From: Nocardia arthritidis
Lineage (GTDB): Bacteria; Actinomycetota; Actinomycetes; Mycobacteriales; Mycobacteriaceae
Direction of reading: 5' to 3'
Assembly (NCBI RefSeq): GCF_011801145.1
Contig: NZ_CP046172.1
Location: 8,680,001-8,744,000, forward strand
DNA length: 64,000 nucleotides
Program-made: the position numbers and the translations under genes
Shown here: one piece after another, positions 16,855 through 25,467 of the stretch
Position numbering within the stretch: position 1 is the first letter of the stretch
How the letters are laid out: each line of letters starts with the position of its first letter
The notes under the pieces: generated by a model
What the model saw: the letters and a program-made list of their open reading frames with translations, nothing else
Database searches by the model: none
Told to the model about the DNA's origin: nothing

Positions 16855-18246
16855 TCAGTCATCGCACCGCCGGCCCCCCGCGTTCACAGGTTCGCCGAAA
16901 GTCAGCTCGAAGACCGCGCCGCCGTCCGGATGTGACGCCGCGGTGACGGTCGCGTCGTGCAGCGCCGCGACCTGAGCGACGATGGCCAGCCCCAGCCCGT
17001 GCCCGGGTGCGGTGCGAGCGGCGGCCGAACGGTAGAACCGGTCGAAGACGTGCGGCAGATCGGCGGCGGGAATGCCGGGACCGTGGTCGCGCACCGTCAA
17101 TCGGCGCTCGCGCAGCACCACCTCGACGGTCGCGCCGGTCGGGCTGAATTTCGCGGCGTTGTCGAGCAGGTTGGTGATCGCGCGGGCCAGCCGGGCGGGT
17201 ACACCGCGCAGCGTGACCGGTTCCAGTTCGGCGTCGAAAGCGATTGTCGGCCAATGCCTGCGGGCCACCGCCAACCGCTCCGCGACCAGCAGATCGAGTC
17301 GGAGATCCTCCCCGGATTCCGCGGCGGCCTCCGGATCCTCGGCGCGGGCCAGATCGATGAGATCGGTGACCAGACCGGAAAGCTCCTCGGATTGGGTGCG
17401 CAGCGCGGCGGCCGTTTCGTCGAGTTGCCTCGGCGCGCGGCGGAGCAGATCGATGTTGGCGCGCAGTGCCGTCAGCGGGGTGCGCAGTTCGTGCGAGGCG
17501 TCGGCCACCAGACGGCGTTGCGCCGCACGAGATTCGCGCTCGGCGCTCAGCGCCTGATCGAGTTCGCCGAGCATGGTGTTGAAACTCGTTGCCAGACGGC
17601 CGAGTTCGGTCGAATCCGGGACGACGATGGGCTGGCGCGGATCGCGGGTCGTCGCGACCCGCTCCGCGGCCGCGGTGAGCGCGGTGACCGGCGCGAAGGC
17701 GCGGCGGCCCACCACATATCCGATCCCGATGGCCAACGCCGTACCGCCCAGCGCCGCGACGAACAGCGCCGCCGCGACCCGCCGCAGGCCGGTATCGACG
17801 GTATCCGAGCGCCGTGCGACCTGTACCGCGACGCCGGGGCGCAACTGGGCGGTGTACATCCGCATCGGATAGCCGCCGAAGGTGAAATCGCTGAAGTAGT
17901 CCGGCCGGGAGCCCGTTGCGACGGCGCGGGTTTCGGCATCCACCGGCAGCAGGTCGGCGGAGTGATCGGATTCGATCCGGCCGTCGGCCGCCACCACCTG
18001 CACACAGCTCGGCGCGGCCAGGTACCGGCACGGCCCGGAGATCGCCGCGACATCGGGATCGACCGCGAACTGCCTGGTGATCCTGGTGGCCTGACTGCGC
18101 AACCCGATATCGAGCGAACTGTTCAGCTCATGTGCCACAACGAAATACGCGGCGACCGCCATGGCGGCCAGCGAAAGCGCGATCGCCACCGCGAAATACG
18201 CGGCGATCCGGCCACGCAGCGAACGAATCCTGATGCGCGGCAACAT
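16855..18246 (-). CDS. HAMP-containing sensor histidine kinase
   Basis: 463 residues. Membrane helix 1 at about 14-36, an extracytoplasmic sensor domain with two cysteines (GPCRYLAAPSCVQV), helix 2 at about 160-182, then HAMP. The HisKA box has His252 in VADASHELRTPLTALRANID. ATPase motifs: NLLDNAAKFS, RDHGPGIPA, FYRSAAARTAPGHGLGLAI. The domain order matches MprB/TcrY-like kinases of mycobacteria. It is translationally coupled to the response regulator (TAATG at 18246). Confidence 0.9.
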   Translation of the reverse strand: MLPRIRIRSLRGRIAAYFAVAIALSLAAMAVAAYFVVAHELNSSLDIGLRSQATRITRQFAVDPDVAAISGPCRYLAAPSCVQVVAADGRIESDHSADLLPVDAETRAVATGSRPDYFSDFTFGGYPMRMYTAQLRPGVAVQVARRSDTVDTGLRRVAAALFVAALGGTALAIGIGYVVGRRAFAPVTALTAAAERVATTRDPRQPIVVPDSTELGRLATSFNTMLGELDQALSAERESRAAQRRLVADASHELRTPLTALRANIDLLRRAPRQLDETAAALRTQSEELSGLVTDLIDLARAEDPEAAAESGEDLRLDLLVAERLAVARRHWPTIAFDAELEPVTLRGVPARLARAITNLLDNAAKFSPTGATVEVVLRERRLTVRDHGPGIPAADLPHVFDRFYRSAAARTAPGHGLGLAIVAQVAALHDATVTAASHPDGGAVFELTFGEPVNAGGRRCDD

Positions 18247-18908
18247 TATCGCGGCCCGAGCCGATAGCCGACGCCGCGCACCGTGTGGATCAACCGCGCC
18301 CGCCCCGCATCCTCCAGCTTGCGCCGCAGATACCGCACGTACACCTCGAGCGAATTGGATGACGGCCCGCCCCAGATCCGTTCGATCAGCAGCTCGCGCG
18401 GCAGCGCCTGCCCGGAATTGCGCAGCAGCACCTCCAGCAGCGCGAATTCCGTTCTGGTCAGCTCGATTACCGCGTCGCCGCGCCGCACCTGGTGGGCCGC
18501 GGTATCCATCACCAGATCCGCGCAGCTCAGCACCACACCGTCGGCGGGCGAGCTGCGCCGCACCAGCGCACGCACCCGGGCCAGCATCTCATCCAGGTCG
18601 AAGGGCTTCACCAGATAGTCGTCGGCGCCCGCGTCCAGGCCGTCGATCCGGTCGGCGACCGCGTCGCGAGCGGTCAGCATGAGGATCGGGGTGCGGTCGC
18701 CGCGGGCCCGCAGCCGTCGACAGGTCTCCAACCCGTCCAGAAACGGCATCAGCACATCGAGCAGCACCACCTCGGGCCGCCAGCGTTCGATTTCGGCGAG
18801 CGCCGCGGCGCCGTCCGCCGCACCGCGCGTCTGGTAACCCTCGCTGTCCAGCACCCGCACGAGCGCATCCCGCACCGCGGATTCGTCGTCGACCACCAGC
18901 ACACGCAT
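18246..18908 (-). CDS. OmpR/PhoB-type response regulator
   Basis: 220 residues from ATG 18908 (MRVLVVDDESAV). Receiver with Asp7/Asp8, phospho-acceptor Asp51 (VVLLDVLMP), Thr in MLTARDAV and Lys in YLVKPFDLDE. The C-terminal winged helix ends VYVRYLRRKLEDAG and TVRGVGYRLG. Cognate regulator of the kinase downstream; target genes cannot be named. Confidence 0.92.
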   Translation of the reverse strand: MRVLVVDDESAVRDALVRVLDSEGYQTRGAADGAAALAEIERWRPEVVLLDVLMPFLDGLETCRRLRARGDRTPILMLTARDAVADRIDGLDAGADDYLVKPFDLDEMLARVRALVRRSSPADGVVLSCADLVMDTAAHQVRRGDAVIELTRTEFALLEVLLRNSGQALPRELLIERIWGGPSSNSLEVYVRYLRRKLEDAGRARLIHTVRGVGYRLGPR

Positions 18909-18965
18909 GTCCGCCGATACTACGGCCCGCAACTTCTCATCCAGTTCTCATCCGGCGCCGGAATC

Positions 18966-20945
18966 GTGCGACGGGTGCGATGGACAACCTTGAACCGAGC
19001 CGAGAAATCCGTGCTCGCGGCCCTGATCCTGGCGCTGTGCGTGGCAGTGACGCTGGGCGTTGTCGCCCTGGTGCGAACCGAGCGCTCGCGTGACGCGGCC
19101 CGGGTGCGACTGGATGGCAACACCGTGGTTATCCCGATCGATGGCGGCTCCGCCCTGGTGGACACCACCTCCCTGGCGATCGCCGCCGACCATGGGCCGC
19201 AACTGTCGGCACCGGCGCAGGCGGCGCTGGGGCGGCCCGGACCGGTTCGCATCGATGTGGACGCCGCCACCTGGACCTATCCCGACCATGGACTCACCGT
19301 TACCGCCGCGGCCGAGCGCGGACGGTTGCGGATGACCGTGCACAGCGACCGCGACGGCCGCCTGGTGTGGCCGGTGACCGGAGCCGATCCGGCCGCGAGC
19401 GCGCTACAGCTGCCACGCGGTGAGGGCCTGTCGCTGCCCGTCGCGGATCCGTTCTGGAACTCCGCCGCGGCCGCGCTCGTCGATCACTCGCTCGACCTGA
19501 CCTCCGGGCTGACCATGCCCTTCTGGAGTTACCGGCTCGGCGACCGCGGCGTGAGCTATCTGGTGCCGACCGATATCGGCAGCACGCTGACGGTGTCCTC
19601 GGTGGACGGCAGGCTGCGCGCCCGCGCCGAACACGCCTTCGACACCCGCGCCGAAACACTCGACTACACGGTCACATTCGCCATAACCGATGCGAATCCC
19701 GTTGCGGCAGCTCAAGATTACCGGCGCTGGCTGATCGACCACGGACAGCTGACCACACTGCGGGACAAGATAGGGCGCAATCCGTCGATCGCCCGGCTGC
19801 TCGGCGCCTTCCACGCCTACGTCTGGGGCGATGGGCGCACACCCGATTCCGTGCGTCAGCTGCACGACCTCGGCGTGAGCCGGATGTGGCTCGGCTACGA
19901 CTCCGGCGCGGACCCGATGTCCACGGCCGCCGTCGACGCCGCGAAGCAGGCGGGATACCTTGCCGGACCGTACGATTCGTACGCCAACGCACAGGATCCG
20001 GCCACCGCCGACAACCCGTCCTCCAGTTGGCCCGGCCGGCTGTGGCCGCAGGGCTGTGTGCGGAAGGCGGACGGCACACCGGAGTCCGGTTTCGGTAATC
20101 GCGGCTGCTACCTGAGTTCGCAAGCACTGGCCCAGGATTCGGCGGTATTGGCGGACCGCTATGCGCGGATGACGGCCAACGGCGCGAACACCTACTTCCT
20201 CGATGTCGACGCGGCGGGCGAATTCTTCGACGACTACAGCCCGGACCACCCGATGAACCAGCGCCGGGACCGGGAGAACCGGCTGGCCCGCATGCGGACG
20301 CTCGCCGAGGACCGGCGCCAGGTGCTCGGCTCGGAAGCCGCGGGAGCCTGGGCGGCACCGGAATTGGCATTCGACCACGGCGCGCAGACCCCGGTCACCG
20401 ATAAGCTGTGGCCGCTACAGCGCGACCGGCGGGTGTGGGGTGCGTGGGCGCCCGAGCGCGCACCGAAGGCGTTCTTCCAGCCGGTGGATCTCCCCGCCGA
20501 TATCGCGAAGGCGATGTTCGACCCCGCTTATCGAATTCCGCTGTACGAGACGGCATTACATGATTCGATCGTCAACGTCGACCGCTGGGAGCTCTCCTAT
20601 TACAAGCTGCCGCGACAGCGGACGATGCGGGCGCTCACCGCGATGCTGAACAACACCCCGCTCAACCTCGTGCTCGACCGCGCGACCATCACCGAGCACG
20701 GCCCCGAGATCGCCCGGCTGCAAGGCTTTTTCGCGCCGCTGCACGAGGCGGCGGGCACCCTGCCGATGACGAAATTCGATTGGCTCACCGACGACCGCCT
20801 GGTCCAGCGCACCGTTTTCGGCGACAATGCCCTCACGGTCACCGCGAACTTCGGCGCACAGCCCTACGGTGGGCTGCCCGCGGGATGCGTCGACGCGAAA
20901 TTGTCCGGTGACGCCGCGCCGCGCAGGCTCTGCCCGGGACAGTAG
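18966..20945 (+). CDS. Membrane-anchored glycoside hydrolase, GH101-like
   Basis: About 659 residues; GTG 18966 is used, with GTG 18975 an alternative. An N-terminal anchor helix (SVLAALILALCVAVTLGVVA) leads to a beta-sandwich domain (about 40-240) and a TIM-barrel-like domain with SIARLLGAFHAYVWGDGRTP, YFLDVDAAGEFFDDYSPDHP and LGSEAAGAWAAPELAFDHG. These segments resemble the GH101/GH129-related hydrolases; FLDVDA and the SEAAG region are catalytic candidates. It acts outside the cell on an unknown glycan. The next gene starts directly at the stop codon, so both are co-transcribed. Confidence 0.6.
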   Translation: MRRVRWTTLNRAEKSVLAALILALCVAVTLGVVALVRTERSRDAARVRLDGNTVVIPIDGGSALVDTTSLAIAADHGPQLSAPAQAALGRPGPVRIDVDAATWTYPDHGLTVTAAAERGRLRMTVHSDRDGRLVWPVTGADPAASALQLPRGEGLSLPVADPFWNSAAAALVDHSLDLTSGLTMPFWSYRLGDRGVSYLVPTDIGSTLTVSSVDGRLRARAEHAFDTRAETLDYTVTFAITDANPVAAAQDYRRWLIDHGQLTTLRDKIGRNPSIARLLGAFHAYVWGDGRTPDSVRQLHDLGVSRMWLGYDSGADPMSTAAVDAAKQAGYLAGPYDSYANAQDPATADNPSSSWPGRLWPQGCVRKADGTPESGFGNRGCYLSSQALAQDSAVLADRYARMTANGANTYFLDVDAAGEFFDDYSPDHPMNQRRDRENRLARMRTLAEDRRQVLGSEAAGAWAAPELAFDHGAQTPVTDKLWPLQRDRRVWGAWAPERAPKAFFQPVDLPADIAKAMFDPAYRIPLYETALHDSIVNVDRWELSYYKLPRQRTMRALTAMLNNTPLNLVLDRATITEHGPEIARLQGFFAPLHEAAGTLPMTKFDWLTDDRLVQRTVFGDNALTVTANFGAQPYGGLPAGCVDAKLSGDAAPRRLCPGQ

Positions 20946-21869
20946 ATGATCGCCGCCCTGCTTCGTCCGCGCCGGATGGATATCGTATTCACCTGTGGTG
21001 CGGCACTTCTCACCGTCGCACTGATCGGCCACCGCGAGGTGCCCGACCTCATGGGCCTCGGCATCGTGCTCGATACCGTCGCCCCGTGGCTCGGACTCCT
21101 GATCCCGGTGCTCGCGGTTGCGGCGCTCGGGCTGCGCGCTCCGTTCGGCGTCGCCGCGACGCTGGTTCCACTGCTGGTGTGGGCACACCTCTTCGGAGCA
21201 TGGTGGGCGTCGCATCCGATGACAGTGGGCGACAAGCGGTTACGGGTTGTCACCCAGAATCTGTACGCGGGCAACCGGCAACCGGCGGACACCGCCCGCG
21301 CATTGGTCGCGACCGGCGCGGATCTCGTTGCCTTGCAGGAGGTTACGTCAGCAGATCGGGCGGGCATCGCCATTCTGGCCGACGCGTACCCCTACCACCA
21401 CGCCGAGGGCACGGTCGAACTGTGGAGCCGCTATCCGCTGGGACGATCGGGCCCGGCGGATGTCGGCGCGGGTTGGCGGCGCGGATTGCGGGCGCTGGTG
21501 CAAACCCCATTCGGCACGATCGCGGTATACGTCGTCCACCTGCCGTCGGCGCGGCCCGGCGCCACCGCCGACCGGGATCGCGGCCTGCACACCCTCTCTG
21601 CCGAGCTGACCGCCGACCGTGCCGAAAATGTCGTCGTGCTGGGCGATTTCAATACCACAGACACCGACCGCAACTGGCCTGGTTTCGCGCCGGGCTATTT
21701 CGATGTCCAACGTCGGGCGGGCACCGGACCCGGTTTCACCTGGCCCGCTGGATTTCCGATCGCCCGCCCGGATCACATCCTGGTCCGCGGTCTACAGGCC
21801 ACCGCCGCAAGCACATTCGAGACGCCCGGCCCCGATCATCGGGCCGTGACAGCGGTCATCTGCCGTTGA
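20946..21869 (+). CDS. Membrane endonuclease/exonuclease/phosphatase-family protein
   Basis: 307 residues beginning directly after the stop of the preceding gene. Three membrane segments span about 15-90. The catalytic domain shows the EEP motifs: VVTQNLYAGN, DLVALQEVTSADR (metal-binding Glu), VVHLPSARPG, VVLGDFNTTDTDRNW and PDHILVRG then GPDHRAVTAVI. EEP proteins are Mg2+-dependent phosphodiesterases acting on nucleic acids, phospholipids or phosphoinositides. The topology places the domain outside the membrane, so a lipid or extracellular substrate is likely. Confidence 0.85.
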   Translation: MIAALLRPRRMDIVFTCGAALLTVALIGHREVPDLMGLGIVLDTVAPWLGLLIPVLAVAALGLRAPFGVAATLVPLLVWAHLFGAWWASHPMTVGDKRLRVVTQNLYAGNRQPADTARALVATGADLVALQEVTSADRAGIAILADAYPYHHAEGTVELWSRYPLGRSGPADVGAGWRRGLRALVQTPFGTIAVYVVHLPSARPGATADRDRGLHTLSAELTADRAENVVVLGDFNTTDTDRNWPGFAPGYFDVQRRAGTGPGFTWPAGFPIARPDHILVRGLQATAASTFETPGPDHRAVTAVICR

Positions 21870-21877
21870 AGCAGTGG

Positions 21878-22552
21878 CTATTTCGGCAGATCGAGCCCGC
21901 CCACATCGGTGACCTTCCAGCCGAGCGCGCGATCGAGGGTGACCGTGTAGGTGACGGTCGATTCGTTGCCGCCGGGGCTCTGGGCATTGGTCGTGTGGAC
22001 GTTCAGGAAGACGTTGACCTTATATGTCCCGCCCACTACCGAGATCACCTTCGACGAGATCGCGGTGGCGGTGGATTTCCACCGCAGCGGCACGACGATG
22101 TCGCGCAGTTGTATTGCGGTGGTATCGAATTTGCTCGCCAGCTGCGCGGTGGTGTTCGCCTTCAGCCGGGCGACCCACCCGTCGATGTCCTGGTAGTCGA
22201 CGGCCGCCGCGCCCACCGCGTAGCCGGTGGCGAGCTGTTCGACCTTCTCGAATTCTGCTGTCCCGGCGTCCCTCCCGGCGCGATCGGATTTCAGGGTGAT
22301 GAGTTCGGCTTCCAGCCGATCCCGTTCGGCGGAGAGGTGGTTTCGATCCTGCTGTACCGAAAACAGCAGTGTCACAGCGGAAATCAGCGCGATGGTGAGA
22401 ACGACGACGATTGCGGCGAGGAGCCCGACACCCAATGCCCGGCCGCCTCGGGCTCGCTCGTTACCCGGCGGCTCCAGCGACAGCGCGGGCATCGGCTTGG
22501 TCGCCGGCGTAATGTCCGCGGAATGGGTTCCCGGCTCAACACGGTCGGCCAC
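21878..22552 (-). CDS. Mce-associated-type membrane protein
   Basis: 224 residues. A cytoplasmic N-terminus of about 40 residues is followed by one membrane helix (LGVGLLAAIVVVLTIALISA), a coiled coil (DRNHLSAERDRLEAELITL) and a C-terminal NTF2-like domain (YAVGAAAVDYQDIDGWVARL to RALGWKVTDVGGLDLP). This is the layout of Mam proteins that stabilise Mce lipid transporters in mycolata. No mce operon lies in this window. Confidence 0.75.
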   Translation of the reverse strand: MADRVEPGTHSADITPATKPMPALSLEPPGNERARGGRALGVGLLAAIVVVLTIALISAVTLLFSVQQDRNHLSAERDRLEAELITLKSDRAGRDAGTAEFEKVEQLATGYAVGAAAVDYQDIDGWVARLKANTTAQLASKFDTTAIQLRDIVVPLRWKSTATAISSKVISVVGGTYKVNVFLNVHTTNAQSPGGNESTVTYTVTLDRALGWKVTDVGGLDLPK

Positions 22553-22729
22553 GGGCCCTCCCCTCGATCACGGCGGGCATCCGACTCGCCGCCGCGGCGA
22601 ACCGTATCACGAACGGATATGCGGCGGCCCGGATCACCGGGTAATAACCAGCCCGCGCGCACCGATGTATCGGGTATCGAACGTCGACTCGGTCCATGCC
22701 GCGGCGGAGGGCAGCCGCACGCGGCACCC

Positions 22730-22769
22730 GATTGCGGCGGTGTGGTCCGAATCCCACACCGCCGCAATC
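22730..22769. terminator. 16-bp perfect stem downstream of the Nramp-type gene
   Basis: GATTGCGGCGGTGTGG (22730-22745) and its perfect complement (22754-22769) enclose an 8-base loop. It sits 4 bases after the stop codon of the transporter gene. No T run. Confidence 0.7.
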
Positions 22770-22773
22770 ATTC

Positions 22774-24534
22774 TCAGCCTGCGATGGACTGCACGACCTT
22801 GACCGCGACCAGCACCACCGCGACGGCGAGGTACCCGCGCAGCGCGATCATGCCCGCCATGCGCAGCGAGGAGAACGCCGGACGCGTCAGCGTGTCCAGT
22901 GCCGGGGTGCGCCAGGCATCGCGGTCGGCCTCCAGGATGGCCTTGCGCTCGGCCCGGCTCAGCCGCACATCCTCGAGTTCCTCGACCTGATCGGGATCGA
23001 GGTTGCCGAGTTCCTTCGCCGTTCGCTCGGCATCCCTGCGGTCTGCCCGGTTTTTGGCCAGCGCGATCACCCCGCCGCCGAGCAGGCCGATCAGCGCGCC
23101 GACGCCGAATCCGATCTCCAGGGTGGCCGTCGACAGATCGGGGAAGAAGGTGGCCGCGGTCAGCGCGAGCGAAAGCAGCACCAGCGACCACACGATGATG
23201 CCCGCGACGATGTTCTGCCGCGTGGTGTTCACCCACGGACCGAGCACCGCCTTGTCGTTGCACAGCAGCACCAGGAATACCGTCGCCGACGGCAGCAGCA
23301 CACCGGCCAGCGCCTGCACGCCCTGGGTGAGCAGGCCCAGCACATTGTCCGGGCTGAACGAGACGGCGGCGGCGACGGCGAGCAGCAGGGCGTATCCGGC
23401 GTAGAACACCGGGGCCTCACTGATCTTCCAGTGCAGCGAATGCCGCCTGCCGAGGGTGTCGCCCAGCGTGTACGTGGTGGCGAGGCCGACCGCGTTCGCA
23501 CCGATCAGCGAGGCGTCCAGCAGCAGGATCGCGAACAGCGCGCCGACGGTCTGGCCCTTGTGGTCGTGCAGCGCCTGCGCCACCGCGCCCGCATCAGTGA
23601 AGTTGCCGATCGCGTCGGTGCCCGCCAGCCCGAAGGCCGCGGCGGCCATGATCGCGACCGCGCCCATCATCACGACGACGATGCCGACCCACAGGTCGAT
23701 GCGCTCGTACTTGATCCAGCGCGGGGTGATCCGCTTGTCGACGATGTTGGACTGCTGGAAGAACAGCTGCCACGGCGCGACGGTGGTGCCGACGATGGCG
23801 ACGATCAACAGCAGCAGCGTCGAGTTCAACCCGCCGGGGAACGACGGCACAACGCCTTTCGCGGTCTCCGAGACGCTCGGATGCACCATGAACGCCAGCG
23901 GGAACATCACGATGTTGATCGCGATGAGCGCGAAAAGGAAACGCTCCCAACGCCGGAACGAACCACCGGCCACCACGGCGAACAGCAGCACCGCCGCCAG
24001 CGGAACCGAAATCGCCTTGGGCAGACCGAAGTAGTTCAATGCCATGGAGACGCCGATGAATTCGGTGACGATGGTCAGCGCGTTGACGATGAACAGATCG
24101 CCGACGCTGAACGCACCCCAGAACTTGCCGAACCGGGCGAAGATCAATCGGGCGTGGCCGACACCCGCGACCGCGCCGAGCCGGACCACCATTTCCTGGT
24201 TGACGTACAGCACCGGAATCAACAGCGCCAGTGTCCAAATCAGCGCCATACCGTAGTTCTGCCCGGCCTGCGCGTAGGTCGCGACGCCACCGGCGTCGTT
24301 GTCGCCGACCATGACGATGAGGCCGGGGCCGATGACGGCGAGCAGCATGCGGAACCGCTGCCAGCGGCTGCGGCCCTCCGCCGTATCGTGCTGTTTGATG
24401 GTGCCGAGGGCGCCGACGATATCGCCGACATGTGCCGAATCCAGTGCTGCCGGAGCGCCGTTGGCGGGGGCAACGGCTACCGTCGCGGTGTTGTCGCGGC
24501 GGCTGCCGCCATTCGAGAAGAAGGCCATCGCCAT
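22774..24534 (-). CDS. Nramp-related divalent cation (probably Mg2+) transporter
   Basis: 586 residues, 11-12 membrane helices plus a long acidic C-terminal region (LDPDQVEELEDVRLSRAERK). The Nramp TM1 motif DPGN is replaced by GDNDAGG (Asp78-Asn79-Asp80), and the TM6 motif that normally reads MPHN is APWQ (Ala253), so the methionine that favours transition metals is lost. Known Nramp-related Mg2+ transporters (NRMTs) also lack this methionine. The gene is downstream of an M-box riboswitch, a proline-rich leader peptide and a 76-residue protein, all of which support Mg2+ import at the cytoplasmic membrane. An ATG at 24528 is an alternative start. Confidence 0.85.
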   Translation of the reverse strand: MAMAFFSNGGSRRDNTATVAVAPANGAPAALDSAHVGDIVGALGTIKQHDTAEGRSRWQRFRMLLAVIGPGLIVMVGDNDAGGVATYAQAGQNYGMALIWTLALLIPVLYVNQEMVVRLGAVAGVGHARLIFARFGKFWGAFSVGDLFIVNALTIVTEFIGVSMALNYFGLPKAISVPLAAVLLFAVVAGGSFRRWERFLFALIAINIVMFPLAFMVHPSVSETAKGVVPSFPGGLNSTLLLLIVAIVGTTVAPWQLFFQQSNIVDKRITPRWIKYERIDLWVGIVVVMMGAVAIMAAAAFGLAGTDAIGNFTDAGAVAQALHDHKGQTVGALFAILLLDASLIGANAVGLATTYTLGDTLGRRHSLHWKISEAPVFYAGYALLLAVAAAVSFSPDNVLGLLTQGVQALAGVLLPSATVFLVLLCNDKAVLGPWVNTTRQNIVAGIIVWSLVLLSLALTAATFFPDLSTATLEIGFGVGALIGLLGGGVIALAKNRADRRDAERTAKELGNLDPDQVEELEDVRLSRAERKAILEADRDAWRTPALDTLTRPAFSSLRMAGMIALRGYLAVAVVLVAVKVVQSIAG

Positions 24535-24618
24535 TCCCTCGCTTCCTGAAAATCATTGCTGCACAACAGCAGTGGTGAGACTTCAGTGATCCGTTCGACG
24601 CCGTCGTCGAAATGCGTA

Positions 24619-24849
24619 TCAGTAGGTGGTGTGGCCGCCGAGCGAGGCGGTGAAGATCGCATTGCGGCCCCGGCTGACGCGCAGGTTCGCCTGCTCCTGC
24701 GGGGTGAGGGTGCGCCGGGCACGCTGCTTGCGGGCCGACTCACCCAGTACCGAAAGCACGGTCAGGCCGGGCCGGGCGCGGTTCTTGCGAACCGACTCGC
24801 CCAGCATCGAGAACAGGGAAATGTGACGCGGAAAAACAAGGATCGCCAT
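24619..24849 (-). CDS. 76-residue basic protein with internal repeat, Mg2+-controlled
   Basis: ATG 24849 with AGGAG six bases upstream. The sequence holds a tandem repeat: SMLGESVRKNRARPGLTV, then SVLGESARKQRARRTLTP. The N-terminus MAILVFPRHISLF is hydrophobic and the centre very basic. It lies between the M-box leader and the transporter and so should be expressed in low Mg2+. M. tuberculosis also has an M-box before a small gene (Rv1535). No family is assigned; a small regulator of the transporter or a ribosome/RNA-binding peptide are possible roles. Confidence 0.65.
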   Translation of the reverse strand: MAILVFPRHISLFSMLGESVRKNRARPGLTVLSVLGESARKQRARRTLTPQEQANLRVSRGRNAIFTASLGGHTTY

Positions 24850-24979
24850 GGCGAACTCCTGACAGGAAAGTCAGTCACCACAACCTTTTTCGGGCACCGC
24901 AAAATAACCCGGACACCAAAGCACCGACCCCCTCACCAAAGCGGAATTCGCTTCGTAGGTCGATGGGTGGTTTCAGGTT

Positions 24980-25063
24980 TCAGGCGGTAATCAGGCCGCG
25001 GCGAGCTGGTATCGATAGGGGTTTTCGAACCGGACTCGGATACGGACTATCGCCGGACTTCAT
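24980..25063 (-). CDS. 27-residue proline-rich leader peptide of M-box 1
   Basis: ATG 25063 to TGA 24982-24980. The upstream AAGGAGGTGG is a near-ideal Shine-Dalgarno. The product begins MKSGDSPYPSPVRKP and contains six prolines in 27 residues. Residues 4-11 (GDSPYPSP) match GDHPYPSP in the leader at 26316-26396, at the same distance from the start. In Salmonella the acidic/proline-rich leaders MgtL and MgtP sense Mg2+ through ribosome destabilisation or stalling; a similar role is inferred here. Confidence 0.65.
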   Translation of the reverse strand: MKSGDSPYPSPVRKPLSIPARRGLITA

Positions 25064-25159
25064 AACGTCCCCCACCTCCTTGCTGCCGAGACGCACGCGA
25101 GCGTCGCTTACTCATGGCATCAGACCACGCGGTAAGGGATACCCACGCCTGAAACGACG

Positions 25160-25336
25160 AGGTAGGCACCCCTCTCGTCAGAGCTTCGGCACTGTACGAC
25201 GTATCCCCCTGGCAGGGAAGCCACTTTGGATCGCGCCTTAATCCGGGACGATCTGTCCTAGCCCTGGGCGTCTCTCGACGTCGTGGGACCAGTGGCCTTT
25301 GTTCGTACAGGAGCCTCGCCTAGCGAGGTGCTGACC
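25160..25336 (-). promoter_or_regulatory. M-box (ykoK) Mg2+ riboswitch 1
   Basis: On the minus strand the element starts CTAGGCGAGGCTCCTGTAC near 25330, has AGAGACGCCCAGGGC, GACAGATCGTCCCGGATTAA, and ends with CGTCGTACAGTGCCGAAGC followed by TCTGACGAGAGGGG near 25165. These are the conserved blocks of the Mg2+-sensing M-box, including the GUAC...GUAC pairing of P1/P2. It precedes the leader peptide, the 76-residue protein and the Nramp-related transporter. Mg2+ binding should reduce downstream expression. Confidence 0.88.
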
Positions 25337-25467
25337 TGAAAATGTTGCACCCAGACTGATCGAAAGTCAAATCAGTGCCGGTCGGTTCTTCGGTTATGGC
25401 TAGGTCGTTGCGACACAATCTTTTTCGGTCCGGTTGCGCAACTGGGGACGCAACCGGACCGAATTGC

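Noticed and set aside
18492..18965. Upstream extension of the GH101-like gene over the response regulator
   Set aside because: The extension is antisense to the receiver gene and has no homology; a signal-anchor helix begins just after GTG 18966.
22696..24549. 617-residue plus-strand ORF opposite the Nramp-type gene
   Set aside because: The minus frame has clear Nramp motifs and membrane helices; the plus frame is a His/Arg/Gln-rich shadow.
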